Positions 24,430 through 34,318 are shown, numbered from the stretch's first letter. The stretch: DNA of 64,000 nucleotides from Paucibacter sp. KCTC 42545 (GCF_001477625.1 NZ_CP013692.1:1302001-1366000), one strand, 5' to 3'. A program made the numbers and translations. Notes: generated from the letters alone by a model not told the origin.

Positions 24430-27400
24430 ATGCCGATCCAATCCGGCGACGTGAAACTGCTGAAGTCCGCCGTGATGGCGGACGTGCCCGAGGGCGGTGG
24501 CGCGCCCACGGGCAACACCATCGCCGATGGCGTCTCGAACGCCATCTTCCCTGACATCTCGGAACTGGACCGCGCCGGAGGCCGGGTCAACCTGCGGAAG
24601 TCCTTTGTCTCGGTGCAGACCGACGACACCGACACCTACTTCGGTGCCAACGTGATCGTGGCTGAGCCGCCGCAGGATGCGCGCGTCAGCGTCACGCTGT
24701 TCAGCACCGAAAAGACCTTCGACACCCGCGAGCAGGCGCAAGTCCGCATCGAGGCTTACCTCAACAAGGGCCCCGAGTGGGCGGGCTACCTGTTCGAGAA
24801 CCACATCGCGGGCCAGCGCGTCATTCAGCTTTTACAGCGCACCACCGACACAGTTCCCAATGTCGGCCAGACGCTGGTCTTGATCGAGAACGAGGGGCTG
24901 GGCACCCAGAAGGAGCAGTACGTCCGGGCCACCTCGGTGTCTGTCGTCGAGCGCACCTTCACCTACGACGGTGACAAGGACTACAAGGCCAGCATCGTCA
25001 CGGTCGACATCAGCGACGCCCTGCGCTACGACTTCACCGGCTCGCCCGCAAGTCGCACGTTCACTCGCGCCGCGAATAGCACCAAGACGCGCGACACGGT
25101 CGTGGCGGACGCCGGAACCTACGTCGGGGTAGTACCGCTGACGCAGGCCGCCGCTGTCGGCGACTTCACGATCAAGGGCACCTCGATCTACACGCAGTTG
25201 GTGCCGAGCGCGCAGACCGAGACGCCCATTTCCTTCGTGCCGCCGTATGCGGCAGCAGGACTGCCAGTACCAGGGGCCGTCGCGGTGAGCTACACGGCCA
25301 GCCACGCATGGACGACCAGCATCAAATTCAATCTGCCGGGCGGTTGCTTGCCAGGGTCACTGACCATCGGAACGGACGGCATCACGATCTTTGACGACGC
25401 AGGCCTGCTCAAAACCGCCAGCGGGACGGTCGGAATCATCGATTACGCCAACGGCATCCTGACCCTGAACTCGGGGACGATGTCGAACGCGAAAGCAGTC
25501 ACCTACACGCCTGCCGCGCAGATTTTGCGTGCGCCGCAAAGCTCGGAGATCCCGGTCACGCCCGAGTCGCGCAGCCAGTCCTACGTGGGTACGGTCAACC
25601 CGGTGCCGCAGCCCGGCACGCTGTCGATCAGCTACATGGCCCAAGGGCGCTGGTATGTGCTTTCCGACAGTGGCAACGGCTCCCTCAAGGGCCTGGACGC
25701 CAGCTACGGCGCGGGCACCTTCAACCGGAACACCGGCGCGTTCGTCGTCACCTTGGGCGCATTGCCCGACGTCGGCAGTTCGCTCGTGCTGACCTGGAAC
25801 GTGCCGACGCAGGAGACGCAGCAGCCATCGACCACCCTCAAGGCGGCGCAGAGTCTTGCATTGAATCCGCCCGCAGGGACGGCGGTACAACCCGGCTCGC
25901 TCACGGTGTCCTGGGAGTATGGCGGCACCAAGACGGCAACGGCGGCCACCTCCGGCGTGCTGTCTGGTGCGGCCACCGGCAGTCTGAGCGTGGCGCAGAA
26001 CCGCGTGGACTTCGCGCCCAATGTGCTGCCAGCGGTGGGCACGCAACTCACCGTGAGCTACGTAGCGGGCCCGAAGCAGGAAGATTCGTTTGCGCATCCG
26101 TCACGCAACGGATCGGGGCTGTTGCCGGTCACCGCGACCCTTGGGGCCATCGAGCCGGGTTCGCTCGAAGTCGAGTGGAACACGTTCACCGACGAGGCGG
26201 TTCTCGGCGCGTACACCTTCGCTCAATTGCAGGAGATGGGTATCGCCGTCTCGATCTGGCGCGACCCCACCCAGATCGCCCGAGATGACGGGAACGGCGG
26301 TGTAGTGCTGAACGGGATCTCGATTGGCACCGTCAACTACGCAACCGGTCAGGTGACCTTCAATCCGGATGTCTCGATCCGTATCCCACGCCCGGTCTAC
26401 ACGGCAGTCGCCATCAACGGCACCGGTCGGTGGCGATTGAACTACGGCGGCATCGCCTACGTCGATGCGCCATCGCTGTACCCCAACGACGAGTCCGGCT
26501 ACGTCAAGCTGCGCTACAACAGCGCGGGCTCGACCAGCAACCAGACCGAGACGTTCCAGTTCCTCCCGGCCTTCAAGCTGGTACCGGGGGTGAATGCCCA
26601 GGTGGTGACGGGCACGGTGCTTCTCTCCATCAGTGGCGCGCAGCCTTGGGGCGACAACGGCCAGGGCACCCTGCGGGAGTTCACCACCAGTGGCTGGGTC
26701 ACGCGCGGCACGATCAACTACCTGTCCGGGGACGTGGCGCTGACGTCCTGGACGGCGGGCACGAACAACGCGATCACGCGAGCCAGTTGCGTGACCACGG
26801 TCGGCGAGAACATCTCCAGCGAGTTCGTGTTCCGAACTGGCGCGGCACCGCTTCGTCCTGGGTCGCTGTCGATCCAGTACGCCCGCGCGGTTGGTGGCAC
26901 GCAAAACGTGACAGCCGGAATTGACGGCAAGATCGAGGCAACCGGCATCAGCGGCAGCGTCGACTACGAGACCGGTCTGGTGCGCGTTCGCTTCGGAACG
27001 ATGGTCACGGCGGCAGGGAACGAGAGCCAGCCTTGGTACGCCGCCGACCGGGTGGGCACGGACGGCAAGATCTTCCGACCCGAGCCAGTGGCTGTATCCA
27101 GCGTTCGCTACAGCGCTGTGGCCTACAGCTATCTGCCGCTGGACGCTGATTTGCTTGGCATCGATCCGGTGCGCCTGCCCAGCGATGGGCGCGTGCCGAT
27201 CTTTCGCCCGGGCGGCTTCGCCGTGGTGGGTCACACCGGCAAGATCACTACATCGGTCAGCAACGGCCAGACCATCAACTGCGCTCGAGTGCGCCTGTCG
27301 CGCGTGCGCGTCGTCGGCCACGACGGAGCGGTGATCCACACCGGGTACTCCACCGATCTGGAAGCGGGCACCGTCACCTTCATCAACGTGTCGGGCTACA

Positions 27401-27993
27401 GCCAGCCCGTGACCATCGAGCACCGGATCGAGGACATGGCCGTGGTGCGGGATGTGCAGATCAGCGGCGAGATCAGTTTCACGCGCGCCCTGACGCACGA
27501 ATATCCGCTGGGGAGTCACGTCTCCAGCGCCTTAGTGGCCGGTGACCTGTTTGCCCGCGTGAATCTGGTGTTCGATCAGTCGACGTGGAACGGCGCGTGG
27601 TCGGATGCCTTGTCGGGCAGTTCGGCGACAGCGACGTTCAACAACACGCAGTACCCCATCCGCGTGACGAACCGGGGCGCACTGACCGAACGCTGGATCG
27701 TGCGCCTGACCAACAGCACCTCGTTCGAAGTCATCGGCGAGAACGTCGGCGTGATCGCCACGGGCAACACCAGTGCGGATTGCGCGCCCAACAACCCGGC
27801 GACCGGCGTGCCGTACTTCCATCTGCCCGCGCTCGGCTGGGGCAATGGCTGGGCCACCGGCAACGTGCTTCGCTTCAACACCGTCGGCGCGCAGTTCCCG
27901 GTCTGGGTGGTGCGCACCGTCCAGCAGGGGCCGGAGTCCGTGCCCGCCGACAACTTCACGTTGCTGATTCGCGGCGACGTGGACACACCCTGA
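24430..27993 (+). CDS. Large repeat-containing tail protein
   Basis: The product is 1187 residues. After an N-terminal attachment-like region, a module recurs at least five times: PGSL/PGTL, a V/I-x-Y strand, a variable middle and then (V/I)(N/D)Y-x-TG-x-(V/L) (for example near residues 285-360, 390-455, 485-545, 570-640, 805-865). The repeats look like beta sandwiches lining a long fibre or hub. It may contact the host surface. The exact function is unknown. Confidence 0.7.
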   Translation: MPIQSGDVKLLKSAVMADVPEGGGAPTGNTIADGVSNAIFPDISELDRAGGRVNLRKSFVSVQTDDTDTYFGANVIVAEPPQDARVSVTLFSTEKTFDTREQAQVRIEAYLNKGPEWAGYLFENHIAGQRVIQLLQRTTDTVPNVGQTLVLIENEGLGTQKEQYVRATSVSVVERTFTYDGDKDYKASIVTVDISDALRYDFTGSPASRTFTRAANSTKTRDTVVADAGTYVGVVPLTQAAAVGDFTIKGTSIYTQLVPSAQTETPISFVPPYAAAGLPVPGAVAVSYTASHAWTTSIKFNLPGGCLPGSLTIGTDGITIFDDAGLLKTASGTVGIIDYANGILTLNSGTMSNAKAVTYTPAAQILRAPQSSEIPVTPESRSQSYVGTVNPVPQPGTLSISYMAQGRWYVLSDSGNGSLKGLDASYGAGTFNRNTGAFVVTLGALPDVGSSLVLTWNVPTQETQQPSTTLKAAQSLALNPPAGTAVQPGSLTVSWEYGGTKTATAATSGVLSGAATGSLSVAQNRVDFAPNVLPAVGTQLTVSYVAGPKQEDSFAHPSRNGSGLLPVTATLGAIEPGSLEVEWNTFTDEAVLGAYTFAQLQEMGIAVSIWRDPTQIARDDGNGGVVLNGISIGTVNYATGQVTFNPDVSIRIPRPVYTAVAINGTGRWRLNYGGIAYVDAPSLYPNDESGYVKLRYNSAGSTSNQTETFQFLPAFKLVPGVNAQVVTGTVLLSISGAQPWGDNGQGTLREFTTSGWVTRGTINYLSGDVALTSWTAGTNNAITRASCVTTVGENISSEFVFRTGAAPLRPGSLSIQYARAVGGTQNVTAGIDGKIEATGISGSVDYETGLVRVRFGTMVTAAGNESQPWYAADRVGTDGKIFRPEPVAVSSVRYSAVAYSYLPLDADLLGIDPVRLPSDGRVPIFRPGGFAVVGHTGKITTSVSNGQTINCARVRLSRVRVVGHDGAVIHTGYSTDLEAGTVTFINVSGYSQPVTIEHRIEDMAVVRDVQISGEISFTRALTHEYPLGSHVSSALVAGDLFARVNLVFDQSTWNGAWSDALSGSSATATFNNTQYPIRVTNRGALTERWIVRLTNSTSFEVIGENVGVIATGNTSADCAPNNPATGVPYFHLPALGWGNGWATGNVLRFNTVGAQFPVWVVRTVQQGPESVPADNFTLLIRGDVDTP

Positions 27994-28016
27994 ATTCGTA
28001 GACAGGAACCCATGAA

Positions 28017-29288
28017 ATGACCGACCTGACCGTCAAATACTTCAACAGCGGCATGACCGGCGCGCCACAGATCTCCAACAACTGGGGCGATCTGGTGACG
28101 ATGCTCGATGCCTGCCTCGTCAACGGTTTCGCGCTGAAGGCCATCGACACCTTGACCTTCGCCGATGGCGTGGCCACCGCCACCATCACGGCGGGCCACG
28201 CCTACCAGCCACATCAGGTGGTGTTGGTCGCCGGAGCCGAGCAGCCCGAGTACAACGGATCGTTCCGCGTGCTGACGACGACCATGACCACCTTCACCTA
28301 CGCGGTGACGGGCACGCCGGTGTCACCCGCAACGACCACCACAAACCTGAGCGCCAAGGTGGCTCCGCTTGGGTGGGAGAAGCCATTCGCGGGGACGGGC
28401 AAGGCAGCCTACCGCAGCAAGAACCCGCAGTCACCGCAGAATATCCTGCTGATCGACGACAGTCTCAAGACGCCGGGTTACACGACCACCTGGGCCAAGT
28501 GGGCGAATGTCGGAATCGTGGAAGACCTGTCGGACATCGACACCATCGTCGGCGCGCAGGCCCCCTACGACCCGAACAACCCGACGCAGAACTGGAAGCA
28601 AGTTCAAACTGGCCAGTGGGGTTGGTACAAGTGGTACCACGGCCGCACCAGCGGCTACGACAACTCTGGTGACAGCGGCGGGGGAAACCGCAACTGGGTG
28701 CTCATCGGCGATGACCGGCTGTTCTTCTTGTTCTGCACCAATGCTGCCGGATACGGCTGGTACGGGCGCAGCTCGTATTGCTTCGGCGACATCAGCGGCT
28801 TCAAGCCCGGCGACAACTATTGCACCGTGCTCTGCGCTGACGACCTCTACTGGAGCAACAGCAGCAGCGGCTATTCGAGCTACCCGGGGCAGTACAACGG
28901 CTACGGGCTGGTTTCATCCCTGGACTTCACGGGCAAAGTCCTGCTGCGCAATCACACCCAGCTCGGCAACCCGGTTCGCTTCGGGCTGACTTCCCTGAAC
29001 ACGAACAACGGCCAGCAAATCTGCGGCCGAGGCCCAACGCCGTTTCCGAACGGAGCCGACTACAGCTTGTGGCTGCTGCCTACTTATGTGCGGCAGGAGG
29101 ACGGCCATATGCGTGGCATCTTGCCCGGGATGCTGTGGATGCCGCAAGATCGACCCTACAGCGATCAGACCATCGTGGATAACGTGGTCGGTCAGTCGGG
29201 CAAGCGCTTCCTGTTGGTCAGGACGCAGTACAGCTCGGAAACCGAAGGCGCGCAGATCGCGTTCGACATCACCGGGCCGTGGAGGTAA
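28017..29288 (+). CDS. Putative tail tip / receptor-binding protein
   Basis: The product is 423 residues. The N-terminal ~110 residues are an attachment-like beta domain. The C-terminal part is rich in Tyr, Gly, Ser and Trp (for example WYKWYHGRTSGYDNSGDSGG, SNSSSGYSSYPGQYNGYG), as often seen in receptor-contact surfaces. It lies within the run of tail-tip genes. The start at 28017 follows AGGAACCC; the start is not certain. Confidence 0.6.
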   Translation: MTDLTVKYFNSGMTGAPQISNNWGDLVTMLDACLVNGFALKAIDTLTFADGVATATITAGHAYQPHQVVLVAGAEQPEYNGSFRVLTTTMTTFTYAVTGTPVSPATTTTNLSAKVAPLGWEKPFAGTGKAAYRSKNPQSPQNILLIDDSLKTPGYTTTWAKWANVGIVEDLSDIDTIVGAQAPYDPNNPTQNWKQVQTGQWGWYKWYHGRTSGYDNSGDSGGGNRNWVLIGDDRLFFLFCTNAAGYGWYGRSSYCFGDISGFKPGDNYCTVLCADDLYWSNSSSGYSSYPGQYNGYGLVSSLDFTGKVLLRNHTQLGNPVRFGLTSLNTNNGQQICGRGPTPFPNGADYSLWLLPTYVRQEDGHMRGILPGMLWMPQDRPYSDQTIVDNVVGQSGKRFLLVRTQYSSETEGAQIAFDITGPWR

Positions 29289-29291
29289 GCC

Positions 29292-30377
29292 ATGAGCTAC
29301 CCGCTGAGCGAAACCTTCGCCACGGCTCCTGCCACCGGCTACACCGCAGTCCTCGGTGGAATGTCCGCGACGCACAACAGCGTGCAGCAGTCCATCGACA
29401 TCTCGACCCCCAACAGTCAGTCCATCCTGCGCTTCAACGAAACCGCCCACGGCGATTTCTGGTTCGAGGCCGATGTCGAGTTGCTGACCGACCCGAGCGC
29501 CCGCAAACACATCGGCCTGTGGATGACCACCGGCAATGGCTCCGAAGGCTACCGGTTTGCCCATCTGGACGGTTCGTGGAGCGTGTCGCGCTGGAACAGC
29601 GGCTTCGGTGACGGCGCGGCGGTATCGGGGGGCATCAACGAGGGAGCCAAGCCCGTCGCTGGTGTTGCCGACGTGGCTCCGACTTTCAATGTCGGCCAGC
29701 GATTGATATTGCGCTGTGAGGTGATCGTCGGAGCCTTCGACGCCAATGGTGTGCCGTGGGCGCGGCTGATTCAGTTCAAGGCTGGTGGCGTGCTGATGTT
29801 CCAGATCGGCGATGCTGCCTACCGGGGCAAGCTGATTCCGGGCGTGTTCCTTTACGGGGCGACCGCTCGTGTCCACGCAATTGCGGGTGACACACCTTCA
29901 GGTCTGCCCGCATTTCCAGCGACGGTGGCGGTGAACGCAGCCGATGACCTGCTGCCGCTGGCGGGTGGGTCGACGTCGGTGCTTCCTGATCCTGCCGCCA
30001 ACATCGGCGTCAACGCCGACGGTGACCTGATGCGCTTGAACAGCCCCAACTCTGAGCTGTGGAACCGGGGTGGTGGCTACGACTGGCACTTCCATGCGAT
30101 TCCGAATGGCCGCAAGAACATCCACTTCAGTGGCCACGGTTTCATCGCCGGAACCGTCAAGGAGAAGGGTCAGCCCGACCAGCCCCTGGTGCGGCGAGTG
30201 CAACTGGTCAGCGAGAACGCCCGCGTTCTGGTGGCCGAAACCTGGAGCGACGCTACCGGTGCGTACCTGTTCGAGTTGATCGATCCGTCCCAGAGATACA
30301 CCGTGGTCAGCTACGACTACAAGCAGATGTACCGCGCCGTGATTGCGGACAACCTGCGCCCGGAGATGATGCCGTGA
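29292..30377 (+). CDS. Putative tail protein with lectin-like and carboxypeptidase-regulatory-like domains
   Basis: The product is 361 residues. The N-terminal 190 residues have a concanavalin-like beta pattern (FWFEADVELLTD, HIGLWMTTGNGSEGYRF). The C-terminal ~85 residues (GFIAGTVKEKG; ETWSDATGAYLFELID; YTVVSYDY) look like a carboxypeptidase-regulatory-type beta domain common in phage tail proteins. It probably contributes to host binding. The stop overlaps the next GTG. Confidence 0.55.
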   Translation: MSYPLSETFATAPATGYTAVLGGMSATHNSVQQSIDISTPNSQSILRFNETAHGDFWFEADVELLTDPSARKHIGLWMTTGNGSEGYRFAHLDGSWSVSRWNSGFGDGAAVSGGINEGAKPVAGVADVAPTFNVGQRLILRCEVIVGAFDANGVPWARLIQFKAGGVLMFQIGDAAYRGKLIPGVFLYGATARVHAIAGDTPSGLPAFPATVAVNAADDLLPLAGGSTSVLPDPAANIGVNADGDLMRLNSPNSELWNRGGGYDWHFHAIPNGRKNIHFSGHGFIAGTVKEKGQPDQPLVRRVQLVSENARVLVAETWSDATGAYLFELIDPSQRYTVVSYDYKQMYRAVIADNLRPEMMP

Positions 30378-30769
30378 CCGTCGCCATCACTGTCGAACAC
30401 AACGAGGCGCGGTTGGCAGGTACCCTGGCATTCCTGGATGCAGGCAGCAACCCGGCGCGTCTGCGCATCTACGGCGGTACGCGACCCGCCACCCCGGCGA
30501 CGACGCCTGCCAGCGCGATGCTGGTCGAGATCAGACTCACCAAGCCCGCAGGCACGATTACGGGCGGACTCCTCACGCTGACGCAACAGGAGGATGGATT
30601 GATCACCAGTACCGGCGTCGCCACGTGGGCGCGGCTGGTCAACGGCAATGAGGTGACCGCCCTGGATCTGGACTGCAGCGGCACCGATGGCAGCGGTGAC
30701 GTGAAGCTGGCCAGCACCAACCTCTATCTGGGTGGCGATGCCCGGATGGTGTCTGCGATTCTGGGGTAG
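30374..30769 (+). CDS. Small tail protein
   Basis: The product is 131 residues from GTG 30374, overlapping the previous stop. Strongly beta (VTVAITVEHNEARLAGTLAF; LDLDCSGTDGSGDVKLASTNLYLGG). It sits between two tail-tip genes; no family is recognised. Confidence 0.6.
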   Translation: MTVAITVEHNEARLAGTLAFLDAGSNPARLRIYGGTRPATPATTPASAMLVEIRLTKPAGTITGGLLTLTQQEDGLITSTGVATWARLVNGNEVTALDLDCSGTDGSGDVKLASTNLYLGGDARMVSAILG

Positions 30770-30772
30770 GCC

Positions 30773-32791
30773 GTGCCAAGCGCACCCAGCGAACTGACGC
30801 TGGCCGCCACTTTGCCAGTGCCCGGAGTCAGCATTCAGATCGGGCCACCACTGGTCGACCTGCTGTTCGACCAACCCGCAGCAACAGACGCCGAATTGGT
30901 GTTCGGGGCGAGCTTCATCGCTCCGCGCGACGACGTCGTGGTGGCGGCCAACCTGCCGTTGCTGGTCGTAGCGATCAAGTTTATCCCGCCAGCGCGGGCC
31001 GAACTGCTGGCCGAGCTACCTGCATTGACGGTCAGCACGCTGTTGCTGCGCCCGAGCGTGCCCTTGGACGTGGCGGGTGCAAGTCTTCCCGGTGTCGTGT
31101 TCTCTGGCGAGGTCGGGTACTACTCGCGTACCCAGCGACCGACGGTGGGCCAGACCGCGCACCCTTGGCAGGTGGCGAGTCAGACCGAGGGAGGCGCCAC
31201 GCAGGGCCAGCAGGACGCTGCCGCTACTCCGGCAGGTTGGGACGCGTTCTGGCGACGCACCTTGGGTATTCCGCAGGGCATCGAGCACAGGTTGCCGCCG
31301 GTGCTGGCGGCAGCGCCTGAGCAACGAGGCGCTCGCCACCAGGATGCGATCCGGCTGCATGATTCGACGTGGTTCGCGCACCAGGACGCCACGCGTTTTG
31401 CGGCGGCCCGACAAGGTCTGTTCCAGAACGCAGACCCGATACGGCATGCCACGCGGTTCCGGCATCAGGACGGTGATCGCACCAAGCGCGCGGGGCGGGT
31501 GAGCTTTTGGCAGATTGCACGGCTGCTCACCCAGAGCCAGGGGAGTGATTTTCAGAGTGCCAGCCCGTTACTCAAAGGATGGCGTGGCCGGTATCAGGAC
31601 GCCGTGCCGCCACCGCCGGGGATCAGCGTCTGGGTGATCCCAGAGCCGCCCGCACCGCAGCCTTGCTACACGCCGAGTGCGCATCTGCTGTTTGCCGCGC
31701 TGGTACCGGCAGGCAGCGACCTGCTGTTCGTTTGTGAAAACCACATCAACCCACCGCCTCCCGATGGGGAGCCGGTGGTCGTTCCTGTTCGGAGGGTGTA
31801 TTTCGTGATCAACAACGTGACCCTGTACCGCGTGTCCGATGGCGCGCCGGTGCCGGTGTTCAATCTCTCGCTGTCGCTCGATGCATCGTCATGGGCGTGG
31901 GGCTTCGATGCGGTGCTGCCTGCCAGAGCCGAGGCCCTGGTCGCGCCCGGCAGCGCATCCGGGCCCGTCGAACTCGTGGCCAGCGTCAACGGCACCCCGT
32001 TTCGCGTGCTGGCCGAGAGCATCAGCCGCGAGCGCATCTTTGGCGACGCGAGCATCCGCATTTCCGGCCGGGGCCACAACGCCGTTCTGGCCCCACCTTA
32101 CGCGCCGGTGATGACGTTCTCGAACACCGAGGGCCGCACTGCTCGGCAGTTGATGGACGACGTGCTCACGGTCAATGGCATCCCGCTGGGCTGGACGGTC
32201 GATTGGGGCCTGACGGACTGGAACGTGCCAGCCGGTGCGTTCGCGCAGCAGGGAACGTGGATCGAGGCGTTGACGGCAATCGCTGGCGCTGTGGGTGGAT
32301 ACCTGATCCCGCACCCATCGGCCCAGACCATTCGCGTGCGCCATCGCTACCCCGTGGCCCCGTGGGAGTGGAGCACCGTTACACCCGATTTCGTTTTGCC
32401 CGTCGATGCCGTCGCCCGCGAGTCGCTGCGATGGTTGGAAAAGCCTGCGTACAACCGAGTGTTCGTTTCCGGGCAGGACATCGGCGTGCTCGGGCAGGTG
32501 ACCCGAGCCGGGACTGCCGGAGATGTGCTGGCACCGATGGTCGTCGATCCGCTGATCACCGAGGCCGCTGCCGCAAGGCAGCGCGGCATCGCCGTGCTGG
32601 CTGACACCGGCCACCAGATCGAGGTCAGCTTGCGCCTGCCGGTGCTCGCCGAGACCGGGATCATCGAGCCGGGTGCGTTCGTTGAGTACCAGGACGGCAG
32701 CGTGACGCGGCTGGGCATCGTCCGGGCGACGCAGGTGGAAGCCGGGATGCCCGAGGTCTGGCAGACGTTGGGAGTGCAGGCCTATGCATAA
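30773..32791 (+). CDS. Tail hub / baseplate-like protein
   Basis: The product is 672 residues from GTG 30773. The first ~100 residues contain repeated strand pairs. Residues ~110-280 contain repeated H/F/Y-QDA units (RHQDAIRLHD, AHQDATRF, RYQDAVPP). The C-terminal ~320 residues (NVTLYRVSDGAPVPV; DASSWAWGFDAVLP) read like the hub domains of phage late-control D / Mu gp44-type proteins. A hub role at the tail end is inferred. The stop overlaps the next start. Confidence 0.62.
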   Translation: MPSAPSELTLAATLPVPGVSIQIGPPLVDLLFDQPAATDAELVFGASFIAPRDDVVVAANLPLLVVAIKFIPPARAELLAELPALTVSTLLLRPSVPLDVAGASLPGVVFSGEVGYYSRTQRPTVGQTAHPWQVASQTEGGATQGQQDAAATPAGWDAFWRRTLGIPQGIEHRLPPVLAAAPEQRGARHQDAIRLHDSTWFAHQDATRFAAARQGLFQNADPIRHATRFRHQDGDRTKRAGRVSFWQIARLLTQSQGSDFQSASPLLKGWRGRYQDAVPPPPGISVWVIPEPPAPQPCYTPSAHLLFAALVPAGSDLLFVCENHINPPPPDGEPVVVPVRRVYFVINNVTLYRVSDGAPVPVFNLSLSLDASSWAWGFDAVLPARAEALVAPGSASGPVELVASVNGTPFRVLAESISRERIFGDASIRISGRGHNAVLAPPYAPVMTFSNTEGRTARQLMDDVLTVNGIPLGWTVDWGLTDWNVPAGAFAQQGTWIEALTAIAGAVGGYLIPHPSAQTIRVRHRYPVAPWEWSTVTPDFVLPVDAVARESLRWLEKPAYNRVFVSGQDIGVLGQVTRAGTAGDVLAPMVVDPLITEAAAARQRGIAVLADTGHQIEVSLRLPVLAETGIIEPGAFVEYQDGSVTRLGIVRATQVEAGMPEVWQTLGVQAYA

Positions 32792-33005
32792 CCTCTACGA
32801 GCAGTTTCGCCAACTGATCCCCGACCCGCCGCTGCAGGCGGGCACTGTGATCGATGTCGGCTCCGGCGTGGTCACGGTCGCATTGCCCGGTGGTGGCCGA
32901 ATCAAGGCGCGGGGCTCTGCGGCCCTTGGCCAGAAGGTGTTCGTGCGCGACGACGCCATCGAAGGCATCGCCCCCAGCCTGACGCTGGAAATCATCGAGA
33001 TCTGA
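32784..33005 (+). CDS. Small OB-fold-like tail tip protein
   Basis: The product is 73 residues. The pattern (GTVIDVGSGVVTVALPGGGRIKARG; LGQKVFVRDDAIEG) fits a small OB-fold-like beta barrel. It overlaps the hub gene by eight bases and is the last tail gene before a terminator. It may cap or plug the tail tip. Confidence 0.62.
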   Translation: MHNLYEQFRQLIPDPPLQAGTVIDVGSGVVTVALPGGGRIKARGSAALGQKVFVRDDAIEGIAPSLTLEIIEI

Positions 33006-33028
33006 AACCCAACTGATTCAACCCTGAG

Positions 33029-33068
33029 ACCCGCCCTGATGTTCACGCATCGGGCGGGTTTCGCATTT
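33029..33068 (+). terminator. Rho-independent terminator between tail and lysis genes
   Basis: ACCCGCCC (33029-33036) pairs with GGGCGGGT (33052-33059), with an inner GATG/CATC stem, followed by TTCGCATTTC. It separates the tail operon from the lysis cassette. Confidence 0.75.
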
Positions 33069-33081
33069 CTGGAGAAAGCAA

Positions 33082-33384
33082 ATGACCGAACCCGAACAAC
33101 AGCCCGTACTTGTCGAGAACATGCTTCTGCTGCGCAAGGAGGACTTCGACGATCTGCTTGACCGTGCCGCCGAACGTGGTGCCGAGCGCTGTCTCGCCCA
33201 TCTTGGATTGGAGAACGGCCACGCAGCCCGCGACATCCGGGAGTTGCGCGATCTGCTGGAGGCTTGGCGCGATGCCCGCCGCACGGCTTGGCAGACGACC
33301 ATCAAGGTGGCCACCACTGGCATCCTGGCCGCGTTGCTGGTCGGCGCCGCCATCAAGCTCAAGCTGATGGGAGGTCCCCAATGA
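33082..33384 (+). CDS. DUF6127-like membrane protein of the lysis cassette
   Basis: The product is 100 residues, with GGAGAAAGC upstream. The N-terminal two thirds are charged and helical (LLLRKEDFDDLLDRAAERGAE). One membrane segment lies near the C-terminus (TTGILAALLVGAAIKLKLM). The layout resembles DUF6127 proteins next to holins. It may be an antiholin or holin accessory. It overlaps the next gene by four bases. Confidence 0.65.
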   Translation: MTEPEQQPVLVENMLLLRKEDFDDLLDRAAERGAERCLAHLGLENGHAARDIRELRDLLEAWRDARRTAWQTTIKVATTGILAALLVGAAIKLKLMGGPQ

Positions 33385-33857
33385 TCGAGACCTTGCTCGG
33401 TGGCCTCCTGGGCGGGGCCTTCCGTCTCGCGCCCGAAATCCTCAAGTGGATGGACCGCAAGGGCGAACGCGGCCACGAGCTGGCCATGCAGGACAAGGCG
33501 CTGGAGTTCGAGAAAATTCGCGGGGCGCAGCGGATGGCCGAAATCGGCGCGAGTGCTGAAGCCGCCTGGAATGTCGGTGCCGTCGATGCGCTGCGCGAGG
33601 CCGTCCGAACCCAAGGTGAGAAGACCGGTGTGCGCTGGGCTGACGCGTTGTCGATCAGCGTGCGCCCGGTAATCACCTACTGGTTCATGGCGCTGTACTG
33701 TGCGGCCAAGACGGCTGCTTTCGCGGCTGCCGTCACCGCTGGCGCTGGCTGGGGCGCCGCGATCCTGCATGCCTGGACGGAAGCCGATCAGGCGCTGTGG
33801 GCTGGGGTTCTGAACTTCTGGTTCCTCGGGCGCGTGTTCGACCGGGTGCGCTCGTGA
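33381..33857 (+). CDS. Holin, 3TM type
   Basis: The product is 158 residues from ATG 33381, with GGAGG upstream. A short N-terminal glycine-rich segment (LLGGLLGGAFRLAPEIL) and two C-terminal hydrophobic segments (VRPVITYWFMALYCAAKTAAFAAAV; WAGVLNFWFLG) fit the three-TM holin family known from gene-transfer agents and prophages. It would permeabilise the membrane so lysozyme can reach the wall. Confidence 0.75.
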   Translation: MIETLLGGLLGGAFRLAPEILKWMDRKGERGHELAMQDKALEFEKIRGAQRMAEIGASAEAAWNVGAVDALREAVRTQGEKTGVRWADALSISVRPVITYWFMALYCAAKTAAFAAAVTAGAGWGAAILHAWTEADQALWAGVLNFWFLGRVFDRVRS

Positions 33858-34318
33858 CCGGGGTGCCGAAAACGGCCATCGAGCTGGCCAAGCGCTTCGA
33901 GGGGTTCCACCGGGTGCCGAGGACCGATCCGGGCCGCGCGCATCCGTACATCTGCCCAGCGGGCTACTGGACGATTGGCTACGGCCATCTGTGCCAGTCG
34001 ACGCACCCGCCGATCACCGAGTCCGAAGCAGAAGTCTATTTGGCGCGTGACCTGCAGACGGCGCTCGCAGCAACGCTGCGTCACTGCCCGGTGCTGGCCA
34101 CCGAGCACGAAGGGCGGCTCGCGGCCATCGTGGATTTCACCTTCAACCTTGGGGCTGGGCGGCTGCAGACGTCGACGCTGCGGCGACGGATCAATCAGAG
34201 GGACTGGGCCGCTTCCGCCAAGGAGGTTCAGCGATGGGTCTATGGTGGAGGAAAAGTGCTGCCGGGGCTGGTTACACGGCGAGCGGCTGAGGCAGCTTGG
34301 CTACTTCGCAACACCTGA
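33854..34318 (+). CDS. Endolysin, GH24 lysozyme
   Basis: The product is 154 residues from GTG 33854, overlapping the holin stop. The catalytic Glu16 lies in KRFEGFH and the TIGYGH block follows, both typical of T4/P22-type lysozymes; VDFTFNLGAG is also conserved. It cleaves the glycan strands of peptidoglycan. No signal-anchor is visible, so export should depend on the holin. It ends 8 nt before the leftward gene of the defence island. Confidence 0.92.
   Translation: MTGVPKTAIELAKRFEGFHRVPRTDPGRAHPYICPAGYWTIGYGHLCQSTHPPITESEAEVYLARDLQTALAATLRHCPVLATEHEGRLAAIVDFTFNLGAGRLQTSTLRRRINQRDWAASAKEVQRWVYGGGKVLPGLVTRRAAEAAWLLRNT

Noticed and set aside
26101..27519. Antisense 472-codon frame opposite the large tail protein
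   Set aside because: Shadow of a GC-rich repeat gene; composition is atypical of real proteins.
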